A stretch of DNA of 64,000 nt from Saxidomus purpurata (Eukaryota > Mollusca > Bivalvia > Venerida > Veneridae). Positions within the stretch are counted from its first letter, which is position 1. The number at the start of each line of letters is the position of its first letter. The translations under genes were made by a program, and so were the position numbers. The notes under the pieces were generated by a model, which was not told the DNA's origin, searched no databases, and saw only the letters and a program-made list of their open reading frames with translations. The DNA lies in the NCBI GenBank assembly GCA_022818135.1, contig JAFMSR010000001.1, positions 34,564,672 through 34,628,671 on the forward strand, written 5' to 3'. Shown piece after piece: positions 42,120 to 60,784 of the stretch.

Positions 42120-42542
42120 TTAATGTTTGTTTTTGTAAGATCCAAATATATTCCTAATTAATTTTCTTTTCTTGACAGCGGATTTTTTGTGGGTGTAGTT
42201 CATCCGATTTTTTGTCGATTTCAACTTTTTACTTAAACCTTTGCTGTGCTTTTTTGCCGATGTGTTCTTGTCTCTTGTTTTCAAGTTACTAAAATGTTTT
42301 GACTTAGCGGCAGTTTTCAAAGATTCTCGTTTCAACTCACTTTTGGCTTGTTCAACTGTCTGTTGTGCCGGGGCTATTGAGTTAAGCACAACTGATTTGG
42401 TGTTGACATTCTCCTTCCCTCCTGAAGCCATATGTAACATTTTACCACCTCCAGTTTGTGTAAGTTTTTTTTTAGCAGACAATTGTTTTAAAAACTCAAT
42501 CCATTTCTGTGCGTCTGGTATATACAATTTAGAGTGACTCAT
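42120..42542 (-). CDS. Lysine-rich basic protein of the mini-Polinton
   Basis: 140 residues, intronless, very basic (runs such as KKLKSTKNRMNYTHKKSAVK). The N-terminus KLYIPDAQKWIEFLKQLSA suggests a short ordered helix, followed by a QTGGGK patch and then a disordered basic tail. It overlaps the 3' end of the upstream capsid-like gene by 14 bp (42529-42542), a compact virus-like arrangement. By composition and position it could be a core or DNA-condensing protein. That is inference; no specific homologue is claimed. Confidence 0.65.
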   Translation of the reverse strand: MSHSKLYIPDAQKWIEFLKQLSAKKKLTQTGGGKMLHMASGGKENVNTKSVVLNSIAPAQQTVEQAKSELKRESLKTAAKSKHFSNLKTRDKNTSAKKHSKGLSKKLKSTKNRMNYTHKKSAVKKRKLIRNIFGSYKNKH

Positions 42543-42990
42543 AACTATTATAAAATGGATAGCGTTTAAAATGAAGTGTTAGATACAATGGTGACTGTAA
42601 AAATAACGCAAAATCGTCATTGTCACCATCTCTTATAGCGATTTCAAACTCTATAATTTCCTTTTTCTTTAAAGGTAAATGATAGGGGGTATCAAATACA
42701 TAGTTCCATGCTGTAGTAGAGGTTTTTCGCATACGCCTCAACACAGGTTGTTCGCTTCCCAAAATTATACTTTCTCTAATGATGTCTGTAGAAATGCAAA
42801 CAATGTCACTGTTTATGGATTTGGATACTTTGACTTGTTTGTTTTTTTGTGCGTAAAATTCTGTTAAAGTAACTTTCCAAAATCCATCAAAAGTAAGAGG
42901 TGTACTTAAATGAATTTTAAATCGGTAGACCTTATTATCCGGAAAGTAGGAGTCACTCTCATCACTTTTAATGTAAATATATTTATTCAT
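42529..42990 (-). CDS. Capsid-like small protein of the mini-Polinton, right copy (full length)
   Basis: 153 residues, the complete version of the left-arm ORF: it runs past the TIR edge (42564) and ends YPFYNSYESL. It starts the leftward run of three genes (this one, the basic protein, the zinc-finger protein). The proposed role, minor capsid or penton-like, rests only on the general resemblance described for the left copy. It is intact, with no stops, and is likely the parental copy from which the left TIR was copied. Confidence 0.6.
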   Translation of the reverse strand: MNKYIYIKSDESDSYFPDNKVYRFKIHLSTPLTFDGFWKVTLTEFYAQKNKQVKVSKSINSDIVCISTDIIRESIILGSEQPVLRRMRKTSTTAWNYVFDTPYHLPLKKKEIIEFEIAIRDGDNDDFALFLQSPLYLTLHFKRYPFYNSYESL

Positions 42991-43857
42991 CTTTGCAATT
43001 CCTTAACATCCTCATAAATAAACTTTATATGTGACATTAGTTTGACTCTATCAAGTACTCATTAATCATTTCAGGTTTACAGAATAATTCTCTACAGATT
43101 AAAATTTCAGTATGTGTATGGTGCAGTGATTTTAAATTAGGATATAATTACTATATGTTACTATATGTTCTTTAAAAAACTCAAATTTTTCCATATATGT
43201 AAAATTCTAGCTCAATGTTTAATGATGATATATTTTTTAATGATCACTACCTCAGTATTGACTACCACCAACAACAATATTCAAATACCTAAACAACGCA
43301 CTATTTACATGCAAAATTCTTTTGCAAATATTTGTGCACATACTTGGAACAATATACCTATTAATATTCGTTTTTGTCAATCTCTGAATTCATTTAAAAA
43401 ATCTTTGAAAAAGCATTGATGAAATGAAAAAACAAAAACAAACAATTATAGAACCGTATACTAGAATATAATGTGTTTATTGTATAAAATAAGGTGTGAA
43501 ATATATTCTACAGTAAAAATGTACAGTCAAACCTTTAAACGAGTGTCATTCGCTGAAGGAAACTAAAGCGGTCATGACATGTTTCGTTTTTTATAGTAAT
43601 AGTACATTATTTTTCTTTTAGTGCTCTTTGTTCAGTGAATGATTGTCTAAATGTGATACAACTGTTTTTGTTCATGGATGAATGTTTAAATATGTCTGTA
43701 ATACGTTAATTTATTATTTAGGATATTTTTAGAGAAGGCCATGTTTTAACTAAAGTATGTAAATGTTCTTTTGATATATCTTTACATTACCGTTAAGTAA
43801 TTAAGTTAGTTAAGCATTACGTTACCCTCTGTAAATAAAGAATTTATAATTATTATA

Positions 43858-43889
<32 letters not shown>

Positions 43890-44698
43890 AAATACTTTTA
43901 TAACTTTTCCAAGTGCCCAGTGTCAAATACATGTAAACTGTGATTTTATTGTTCAAAGGTTGTTTATTGTTCAATGGTTGTTTCTTTGTTGTTCAAGGTT
44001 GATTCTTTACTAGTACATGTATTATAAGTTTAAGTGAATAAATGTTAAAGCTTTACATATTCTGTTGTTGGTCTTATCCCCGGTTTATTGTATAAAATGC
44101 CTAGGGTTAATATTTTAGGGTAAAAAGTTTTCTCTAACTTTGTTCCTGTAAAAATGTAGGACTAAATCTCAGTAAAACATTCATGGATAGCGGTATTATT
44201 TGAATTCAAAGTCCTCTACCAGTAAAGGCTCGTGATAATGTTTAACATGTTGGTGGTTAAATAATTAGACCATCTTATGTTATAAAGCATGTGATACATT
44301 TCCCTCTCCCTTCAGTTTATGCTCAATAAAAATTACTTATTTAATTAAACTAGTCTGACTGAACAATATGGGACTAGTGTTTACTCACCATGGGCCATCT
44401 GCCGGTATTAATTATTGTTGAAACCATACCTATGCAATTTTGAGGGACTAATCACGGCTCATTTAATAAAAGCGGTTTAAAGTATTCTTACAAATCGGTT
44501 AAGGGTTACCTAGGGTCAACAAGACAGTAAAACGGGTCAGTCAACTAAATATGCTTGGGTGCACAATATCGGTTCAGGGTCACCTAGGGTCAACGTTGGA
44601 GGTGCAGGAGGTTAAGCGGTTAGGGTTCATCAAAAGGTCAATGTACGTATGAGGTGCAGGAGGCTAGGGGTCAAGTGGTTCGGCAGTTTCCCACTACT
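42564..44698 (-). repeat. Right terminal inverted repeat of the mini-Polinton
   Basis: 2,135 bp, the inverse of 38015-40149. Mirror positions sum to 82713, as shown by ORF pairs 39294-39548 and 43165-43419, so no net indel separates the arms. Confidence 0.9.
43165..43888 (+). mobile_element. LINE 3' fragment in right TIR
   Basis: Mirror image of 38825-39548: the 84-residue ORF2 tail (43165-43419), a 3' UTR and an (ATT)n tail at about 43850-43885. Confidence 0.6.
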
Positions 44699-47189
44699 GC
44701 CGCCAACTTCAGGCCGCTAGGCCGCCAACTTCAGATTTTTTTCAGTGTGTTCAGTTGAAATTAAATGTGAGTTTGTTTGTTTTAAGGCGTTATTTCTAGG
44801 TTAATTTTTGTTAAAATTCCCAATCCACCGACTTGGTTAATTTTTTGTGTGTATACTGTTGAGCTTTAAGTGACTTTTTTTCTTCGATTGTTTATTCAAG
44901 ACGTAACATTTTCAATGACTTTTTGTGTACAGTTGAGCTTTAATTTGAGTTTTCATATTTTATATTGGTTTATGGCATAATTTGTAAGTGATTTTTGTTA
45001 AAAATACATAAGCCGTCAATTTCAGGCCGCTAGGCCGCCAACTTCAGGCCGCTAGGCCGCCAGGCCGCCAACTTCAGTTTTTTTCAGTGTGTTCAGTTGA
45101 AATTAAATGTGAGTTTTTTTGTTTTTAAGGCGATATTTCTAAGTTAATTTTTGTTAAAATTCCCAATCCACCGACTTGGTTAATTTTTTGTGTGTATTCT
45201 GTTGAGCTTTAAGTGACTTTTTTTCTTCGATTGTTTATTCAAGGCGTAACATTTTCAATGACTTTTGTGTACAGTTGAGCTTTAATTTGAGTTTTCATAT
45301 TTTATATTAGTTTATGGCATAATTTGTAAGTGATTTTTGTTAAAAATACATAAGCCGTCAATTTCAGGCCGCTAGGCCGCCAGGCCGCTAGGCCGCCAAC
45401 TTCAGGCCGCTAGGCCGCCAGGCCGCTAGGCCGCCAACTTCAGGCCGCTAGGCCGCCAGGCCGCCAACTTCAGTTTTTTTCAGTGTGTTCAGTTGAAATT
45501 AAATGTGAGCTTTTTTGTTTTTAAGGCGATATTTCTAAGTTAATTTTTGTTAAAATTCCCAATCCACCGACTTGGTTAATTTTTTGTGTGTATTCTGTTG
45601 AGCTTTAAGTGACTTTTTTTCTTCGATTGTTTATTCAAGGCGTAACATTTTCAATGACTTTTTGTGTACAGTTGAGCTTTAATTTGAGTTTTCATATTTT
45701 ATATTGGTTTATGGCATAATTTGTAAGTGATTTTTGTTAAAAATACATAAGCCGTCAATTTCAGGCCGCCAGGCCGCTAGGCCGCCAACTTCAGGCCGCT
45801 AGGCCGCCAGGCCGCTAGGCCGCCAGGCCGCTAGGCCGCCAACTTCAGGCCGCTAGGCCGCCAGGCCGCCAACTTCAGGCCGCTAGGCCGCCAGGCCGCT
45901 AGGCCGCCAACTTCAGGCCGCTAGGCCGCCAGGCCGCCAACTTCAGTTTTTTTCAGTGTGTTCAGTTGAAATTAAATGTGAGTTTTTTTGTTTTTAAGGC
46001 GATATTTCTAAGTTAATTTTTGTTAAAATTCCCAATCCACCGACTTGGTTAATTTTTTGTGTGTATTCTGTTGAGCTTTAAGTGACTTTTTTTCTTCGAT
46101 TGTTTATTCAAGGCGTAACATTTTCAATGACTTTTTGTGTACAGTTGAGCTTTAATTTGAGTTTTCATATTTTATATTGGTTTATGGCATAATTTGTAAG
46201 TGATTTTTGTAAAAAATACATAAGCCGTCAATTTTAGGCCGCTAGGCCGCTAGGCCGCCAGGCCGCTAGGCCGCCAACTTCAGGCCGCTAGGCCGCCAGG
46301 CCGCCAACTTCAGTTTTTTTCAGTGTGTTCAGTTGAAATTAAATGTGAGTTTTTTTGTTTTTAAGGCGATAATTCTAAGTTAATTTTTGTTAAAATTCTC
46401 AATCCACCGACTTGGTTAACTTTTTGTGTGTATTCTGTGGAGCTTTAAGTGACTTTTTTTCTTCGATTGTTTATTCAAGGCGTAACATTTTCAATGACTT
46501 TTTGTGTACAGTTGAGCTTTAATTTGAGTTTTCATATTTTATATTGGTTTATGGCATAATTTGTAAGTGATTTTTGTTAAAAATACATAAGCCGTCAATT
46601 TCAGGCCGCTAGGCCGCCAGGCCGCTAGGCCGCCAACTTCAGGCCGCTAGGCCGCCAGGCCGCTAGGCCGCCAACTTCAGGCCGCTAGGCCGCCAGGCCG
46701 CCAACTTCAGTTTTTTTCAGTATGTTCAGTTGAAATTAAATGTGAGTTTTTTTTTTTTTAAGGCGATATTTCTAAGTTAATTTTTGTTAAAATTCCCAAT
46801 CCACCGACTTGGTTAATTTTTTGTGTGTATTCTGTTGAGCTTTAAGTGACTTTTTTTCTTCGATTGTTTATTCAAGGCGTAACATTTTCAATGACTTTTT
46901 GTGTACAGTTGAGCTTTAATTTGAGTTTTCATATTTTATATTGGTTTATGGCATAATTTGTAAGTGATTTTTGTTAAAAATACATAAGCCGTCAATTTCA
47001 GGCCGCTAGGCCGCCAGGCCGCTAGGCCGCCAACTTCAGGCCGCCAGGCCGCCAGGCCGCTAGGCCGCCAACTTCAGGCCGCTAGGCCGCCAGGCCGCTA
47101 GGCCGCCAACTTCAGGCCGCTAGGCCGCCAGGCCGCTAGGCCGCCAACTTCAGGCCGCCAGGCCGCTAGGCCGCCAACTTCAGTGAGAT
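44699..47189 (-). repeat. Right arm: outer tandem array
   Basis: Inverted copies of the left-arm unit: CCGCCAACTTCAGGCCGCTAGG blocks and about six linkers (44730, 45078, 45475, 45945, 46315 and 46710, each about 290 bp). The outermost part (46990-47183) is pure GC-rich 8-mers, as in the left arm. Confidence 0.92.
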
Positions 47190-47198
47190 CAGTCTATT
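47190..47198. repeat. Right 9-bp target-site duplication (CAGTCTATT)
   Basis: Identical to 24880-24888 and directly abutting the right terminus. Confidence 0.8.
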
Positions 47199-47429
47199 CG
47201 TGTTTAGATAGGCAGTGTCAAAGACGGCGACTGTATTAGGAGAAGTTAATGAAATTGATCTATTACATGTAAATGTCTTGATAAAAAAGTTTCAGACTAT
47301 TAAAATAATACTACTGATATTAGAATGTATGAAATGCACAAATGGATCAAAAAGCATTTCGACTATTCGAAAAATATGGAGAGCTATTACAGTCAGTTAT
47401 GAGTTTGCGTCGATGTAGGTGTCGGCGTT

Positions 47430-47935
47430 GCAGCTTTGATTCAAGCTTTGCATGAAAGGTACTATTGATTTGAAACTTCACTAATGTCTTCAGGAGTGTC
47501 AGACTGTCGACTTGGATAACTCATACATTTAGTTCAAATTATGGGACTTGTTTGACTTACAAACGTTGGTTAAAGTTTTGCATGCAAGGTACAATCATCG
47601 ACATACTTCAGTAATCACTCATTGGATTGATTTAAAACTTCAATATAGTCTTCAGGGGTATCAAACAATCAGGTTAAATAACTCCTGACTGCATTTACTT
47701 TTGTTGAAGTTAGAAACTTTGGTTAAAGTTTTGCATGCGAGGTACCTCATTGTATCATGCACATTCTTCAGTAACCACTTATGGGAGTTATTTGAAACTA
47801 ACCAATCGTGTTCAGGAGTATGAAATGATTAAGGTAGATAATCCCTGACTGAATTTACTACATGTTACGGCCTTTGTTGAACTTAAAAACTTTGCATGGG
47901 TACTACCATGTACATACTTAATAGTGTTCAGTAAG
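47430..47935. repeat. Imperfect tandem repeat, about 165 bp period, three copies
   Basis: Each copy has TTTTGCATG[C/A]AAGGTAC, CTTCAGTAA.CACT.ATTGG, GTCTTCAGG.GT.T.A and AACTCCTGACTG. No coding or TIR signal. The unit type is not named. Confidence 0.6.
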
Positions 47936-48299
47936 TTACTATAGCTAACTTTGGACTTTTTTATGATTACAGTTTTCTAGTTTATACATATGAGACTCAA
48001 CATAATTTTGTTTTGCCAATTACTGATAAAAGTGTTATTCTACTGGCAAGTACTGAGTATAGTCGAGCATGCTGTCTTACGGACAGCTCTTTTTACTTTA
48101 GAGGACCTCGGTGTCTGGTTTCTGTTTGAAATCAACTGACATATTTTAAAACGAATCATCAAATATATAAGTATAAATTCCTGTAATTAAAAGTATTTCT
48201 GTATTTTTGAAATACCGCTCTACCGAATTATACAGCGTTGTAAACACATTTTAAATCTCAATATAATCATGTAGCGATGCCATCAAACCAAAACTAAAA

Positions 48300-49315
48300 C
48301 CCCGTGCTTGATGCTACTTAAATGTTTGGCTGTGATACATTTTCATTTGGTCCTGTTACATCTTATGTCATGTATGTGTGAACATTTATATTAATTATTC
48401 ATGCATTACAATACTCTCACCTGTATTCCCATATTTAGTGATCTAATCACCATAACGAGCTGTTTCCAGCAATTCTTCCGAATAATCTCGTGACTAGAGC
48501 TATGTCTGTTCTTGGTCTTACAATAAATTATGTATAGACTTAACAAGTACATTGTATGTACAGTAAACTCTGTTTATAACGACTCCGGATATAGCGAAAT
48601 TCAGGATATAAGAAACACAATTTCTGGACCCGATGTTTTATCTTTATTTATAAGAAAAAGCTGTACTCATTACGGATATAACAAACTCCGGAAATAAAGA
48701 ACATATTTAAACGGTCCCAAGAGGTTCGTTATATACGCAGATTACTGTATTAATGTGTGTCATTATTGTACGTTAAAATGAGTTAACTATACACCAATCG
48801 CTTTTCTTTAAAGGTACAAATGCACTATTCCAAAAGCGAATTTTCTTTTCCCACGTTTCAAATTAAGATAAGGATGGCCTGAAATTTAAGCATTATTTGA
48901 TCGTTTTTAATTTATTTTTTCCAATTACAGATATCTTTTAAGATATAATCATATTAAATGCAACGATTGACTTCTTCAAAAGTGGAGGTAAAATGGTAAT
49001 TAAATCATGCGTGCACATGTACGGGCACTGTAAACGATATAGAGCTAGGGTTTTTTTATACCCAGCGTCCTTTGTGAGCGTATATACGATATCTTATGTA
49101 TTGACGAAATTTAATCTTTTCAAATTGAAATAAACGCCATTCACCTGCTTTTCTCCTTAAAAAAGTAAAGATTTGAATAAGAAAAGAGGAGTGCCGCAAT
49201 GCGACATATTTCCATGGTTGTCTACTGGGTATACTCCACGCATCATTTATAATAGCTGTCAGATCACATCGATGTGTCGTGCTGTTAGGATATATCAGTA
49301 GCTAATTCATATAAA
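48300..49315 (+). promoter_or_regulatory. 5' flank of calmodulin B
   Basis: Collinear with 14950-16266 but without the insertion of about 390 bp found there. The last 130 bases keep the GTGCCGCAATGCGACAT, CCATGGTTGTCT and GGGTATACTCC words shared by all three calmodulin starts in this window. Confidence 0.65.
48561..48747. mobile_element. pogo-like MITE, copy 3
   Basis: CAGTAAACTCTGTTTATAACGA at the left and ATTACTG at the right, flanked by TA on both sides. Orthologous to 15152-15334. Confidence 0.7.
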
Positions 49316-57581
<8,266 letters not shown>

Positions 57582-57968
57582 AACCAGACAGAATCCTAGT
57601 ATCTCCCGTACTGGTGAAACCTGTGACATCATTCAATATTGTAATTTTACAACATTTTGTTTTTCTAATTTATGTAAATATAATTATAATAACGTACGTG
57701 CACAACGGAGTTGTTGAACATTCTCGGCGTTATTTTGAACCAAAGCTACCTGCTTATGGAGAATACGCAATCGTCATCGAAAACAAAAGCAGATGAAAAC
57801 ATAAACGCAGTTGTAATTAAAATTTGAAAGCGAAAGTCTTTGTTAAATGTACAACTGTTATCAGAGTAAAGTAGTGTGATGGACTATTACAGTGTACATG
57901 TAGCTACACCATACATATCATATGTGTTTCTATGTACATGTACAAGGAATACTGGCATTGCTACTAGT

Positions 57969-58498
57969 AGGGGTGTAACGATAGTCGATACTATCGACTT
58001 ATCGCGATTGTATCAGGCCCGATAGTCAATAGTCGATAGCAATTTCACACTATCGATAATATCGCCGATAGTTTGGACAGCTATCGACTTTTTCGATAGT
58101 TTTATTTTCATTTTTGAATGCGTTATTTCGTTCTCTGTTTCAGTTCTGTAGTATCTTAACATATAAGTTAATTGTTAAGCATGTTCTTTTATTTCAAATT
58201 ATTTGTAAGTCATTGAAGCTTAGGGTATTGTAATTTATCTTTTGCTTGTTGTGAAGGCATTGTCAGAGTTTGTCCATTAAACCCCGGTAAAAAAGCTCAA
58301 CAATGTTGTATTACAAGTATTGATACAAACATAATGCTGAATCAACCCAGTAAAATGTATAGTTTGTAAGAATATTGAAACTATCGTGATATCGTAAACG
58401 CGATAGTAAAGCAAACTATTGATAGTCTATAATGATAGTACGTTTTAACTATCGATAACTATCGTGATAGTAAAGATTGGCAGCAAAAAGTCAGCCCT
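57969..58498. mobile_element. hAT-like non-autonomous element rich in ACTATCGATAGT palindromes
   Basis: The left end TAGGGGTGTAACGATAGTCG and the reverse complement of the right end TAGGGCTGAC share a short terminus. Subterminal clusters of GATAGT/ACTATC at 57980-58110 and 58380-58470 face each other. Flanks GCTACTAG and GCTCTAG are similar but not identical. The TAGGGGTGTAACG start is common in hAT-type elements. Confidence 0.45.
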
Positions 58499-58499
58499 A

Positions 58500-60020
58500 G
58501 CTCTAGTCGCAACAACAGTTCAAAACACTTCCAAAAAGTATATAACACGGGAGAAACTAAACCTTAATGTCACTATGGTAACGATACACAATGTAGTTAC
58601 TAGCTGATTTAAACCTTCTTTTATCAAATCACTCTAAATAACATTTTCTGCGTTAGATAATAAATGATTCGCCGTTAATTAATTTGTGTTCATGTGCGAC
58701 TGTTTCATGTACAATTTTATAAGTTCTGACAAATCCCCGGTATATTTAGGCTCAACACACGTAGTCTTCAAGTCCAACATAATGCTGACAAAATATACAA
58801 GACAGTTTAAGAATCATTCGCTTTCCTGATATCCTCAAACCGCCAAACAGAGCAAACATTACGCCGCCAATGAGACGTTTTGCAAAGATATCAAAATTCT
58901 ATGAAATACAGATTGAAGCAAACAAGTTATACAAATATCTAGATGGACATTTCGTTAATAAACTGCATAACGATTAGTCAGATTAAGCCTTAAATGCACA
59001 TTATTAATTGTAACACAGTAGAACAAATTATAACACAAATAAAAGTAACAGCACTGTCAAACACTGCGATATTATCAGGAATCCTAGTCACGTGGCTTTC
59101 ATGTCTAATGACAATAATAATTATCGGGAACATGCATAAGACAAAATAATCTATAACAAATAACCATACATAAAAGACAAAACCTGCAGGGTATGATATA
59201 AAATGTTAGATAATAAACAAACGAAAGACAAAATTAACTTAAGAGTTGGTATAATACAGGTGCTAAATACAGGGAGATAAATCAAACTGAAATGAAACGT
59301 AAGATAACAATTCATCGGGATGAACATTTACAATTATACCCCTTGTACTTTTTTTGGATCGATTGTTAAAATCGAGCCAATGTCAACAGAGTATAGCGGC
59401 CTTACGGCTGACCGCACAACATACAAGCAAGTAGTTCCATATAGTATTACACAGTTGTTAGGCATTATACCGTCTTCTGTTTTCAAAATTATATAGTAAC
59501 AGATCTAAATAATTTCAAAACATTTCAGAATAGTATAATATTATTTGGTTATTGTTCTTTGAATTTGTAATTAATCTTAAACACTATTAATGCGCGAACG
59601 AACGACTTGGACTTAAAAATAGATAAGAACTCGTTTTTACCCATAAAACAATAGTTTACGAACATGAGTAATTGGTAGAGGTATTGGAAATTGAATCTGC
59701 ACTGACTTACTGTAACGGCCGTGAGTTTGAATCCCATCTACTCCAATATTTTCTTTTTACATTTTTCTTCTAATTTTAAGATTTTAAACCATTTTAAATG
59801 TTTTACGGCAAATAATCATATCTAGAAATCTTCCTTAATGTCAAACGTTTTAGGATAATGTTAATAAGACATACTGTATACATATTATTCGATAACAGTG
59901 AAGTTTCGATACTACTGGTCAGTTTAGTTTTGAAACACGCAACACTTTTCTGTTGAATGCAGGTTTCTACTTTGAAATGTACAGAAATCCTATCCTATAG
60001 TTATTATACATATGTTTTTT
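58500..60020. other. Intergenic; possible worn tRNA-like sequence at 59664-59744
   Basis: Otherwise empty. The segment 59664-59744 starts GAGTAATTGGTAGAGG and has GTGAGTTTGAATCCC at box B position, with a 5-bp closing stem GAGTA/TACTC. It could be a tRNA pseudogene or a SINE head. A functional tRNA is not supported. Confidence 0.35.
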
Positions 60021-60029
60021 TATAAACTT

Positions 60030-60780
60030 AGATCAGTTATACACGTGGGTTACTTATACACGAAGGTAAGTTATACACGTAGGTTAGTTAAACACATAGG
60101 TCAGTTATAGATTAAGGTTAGTTTTTCACGTAGGTCAGTTTTACAAGTAGGTTAATCAGTAAGACGGATGGGTAAGTAAAGTGCGTAGGTCATTTATGCA
60201 CGTATGTCAGTTATACCAATTGGTCAGTTAAACGCGTGTGTCCGTTATAAGAATGGGTCAGTTATAGGTGTGGGTCAGTTATACGGATGGGTCAATTGGA
60301 CGCGTGGGTCAGTTTTACACGTAGGTCAGTTATACATGTGGGTCAGTTATACACTTGGGTCATTTATATGCGTAAGACAGTTTAACATGTGGGTTAGTTA
60401 TACGCGTGTGTCAGTTATACACGCAGGTCAGTGATATGTTTGGGTCAGTTATACGCGTAGGTCAGTTATACGTGTGGGCTAGTTATACGCGTGTGTCAGT
60501 TATACACGTAGGTCAGTGATGTGTTTGGGTCAGTTATACACGTGTGTCAGTTGTACGCATAGGTCAGTTATACACATAGGTCAGTAATACGTTTGGATCA
60601 GTTAGAAGCATGGTCAGTTTAATTAGTAGGTCAGTTAGACGCGTGGGTCACTTAGACGTGTGGGTCAGTTATAGATGTGTGTCAGTTATACGGGAGGGTC
60701 AGTTAGACGCTTTGGTCAGTTATACGCGTAGGTCAGTTATACTCGTAGGTCAGTTTCACGCGTTGGTCAGTTATACATGT
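60030..60780. repeat. 18-bp minisatellite GGTCAGTTATACACGTA
   Basis: About 40 imperfect units of GGTCAGTTATACRCGTRG. Plus-strand frames here (60204-60434, 60610-60804) are repeat artefacts. Confidence 0.9.
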
Positions 60781-60784
60781 AATA

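Larger units (their letters stand above)
38015..44698. mobile_element. Nested mini-Polinton/adintovirus-like element, 6,684 bp, 2,135-bp TIRs, 6-bp TSD
   Basis: The left end reads AGTAGTGGGAAACTGCCGAA and the right end is its exact inverse. Inverted repeats 38015-40149 and 42564-44698 are both 2,135 bp and nearly identical (one base change noticed over the 430 bp capsid-like ORF). GCCGCC flanks both sides (38009-38014 and 44699-44704). Removing the element rejoins the satellite as ...GGCCGCC/AACTTCAGG, the normal array sequence. Polintons are known to have long TIRs, AG-type termini and 6-bp duplications. Because the target is itself a GCCGCC-rich repeat, the TSD alone is weak evidence. It encodes small ORFs only, and no DNA polymerase B, integrase or ATPase is visible, so it should depend on a full-length relative. 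It is described as an old genomic copy. Confidence 0.8.
24889..47189. mobile_element. Foldback/Mutator-like composite element, 22.3 kb, tandem-array TIRs, 9-bp TSD
   Basis: The termini read ATCTCCCTGAAGTTGGCGG (left) and, reverse-complemented, ATCTCACTGAAGTTGGCGG (right), with one mismatch. Perfect 9-bp direct repeats CAGTCTATT abut both. The arms are inverted tandem arrays (24889-28130 on the left; about 37370-38014 plus 44699-47189 on the right, split by a nested element). The central region carries a spliced C48 protease gene (32411-37011), a SINE and a smaller TIR element. A 9-bp target duplication and long internally repeated TIRs are known features of Mutator-superfamily and foldback elements. 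Carriage of Ulp1-type protease genes is known for some plant MULEs. I saw no transposase, so the element would be non-autonomous. The class assignment is inference; the ends and TSD are read directly. Confidence 0.8.

Noticed and set aside
38015..44698. Assembly artefact (inverted duplication) as explanation of the 2.1 kb TIRs
   Set aside because: Not fully excluded, but the two arms differ at least at one codon, the core is unique, the ends start at a defined Polinton-like terminus, and the flanking satellite rejoins perfectly when the element is removed.
59664..59744. Functional tRNA gene
   Set aside because: Box-like motifs and a short closing stem are present, but D and anticodon arms do not form convincingly; more likely a pseudogene or SINE head.
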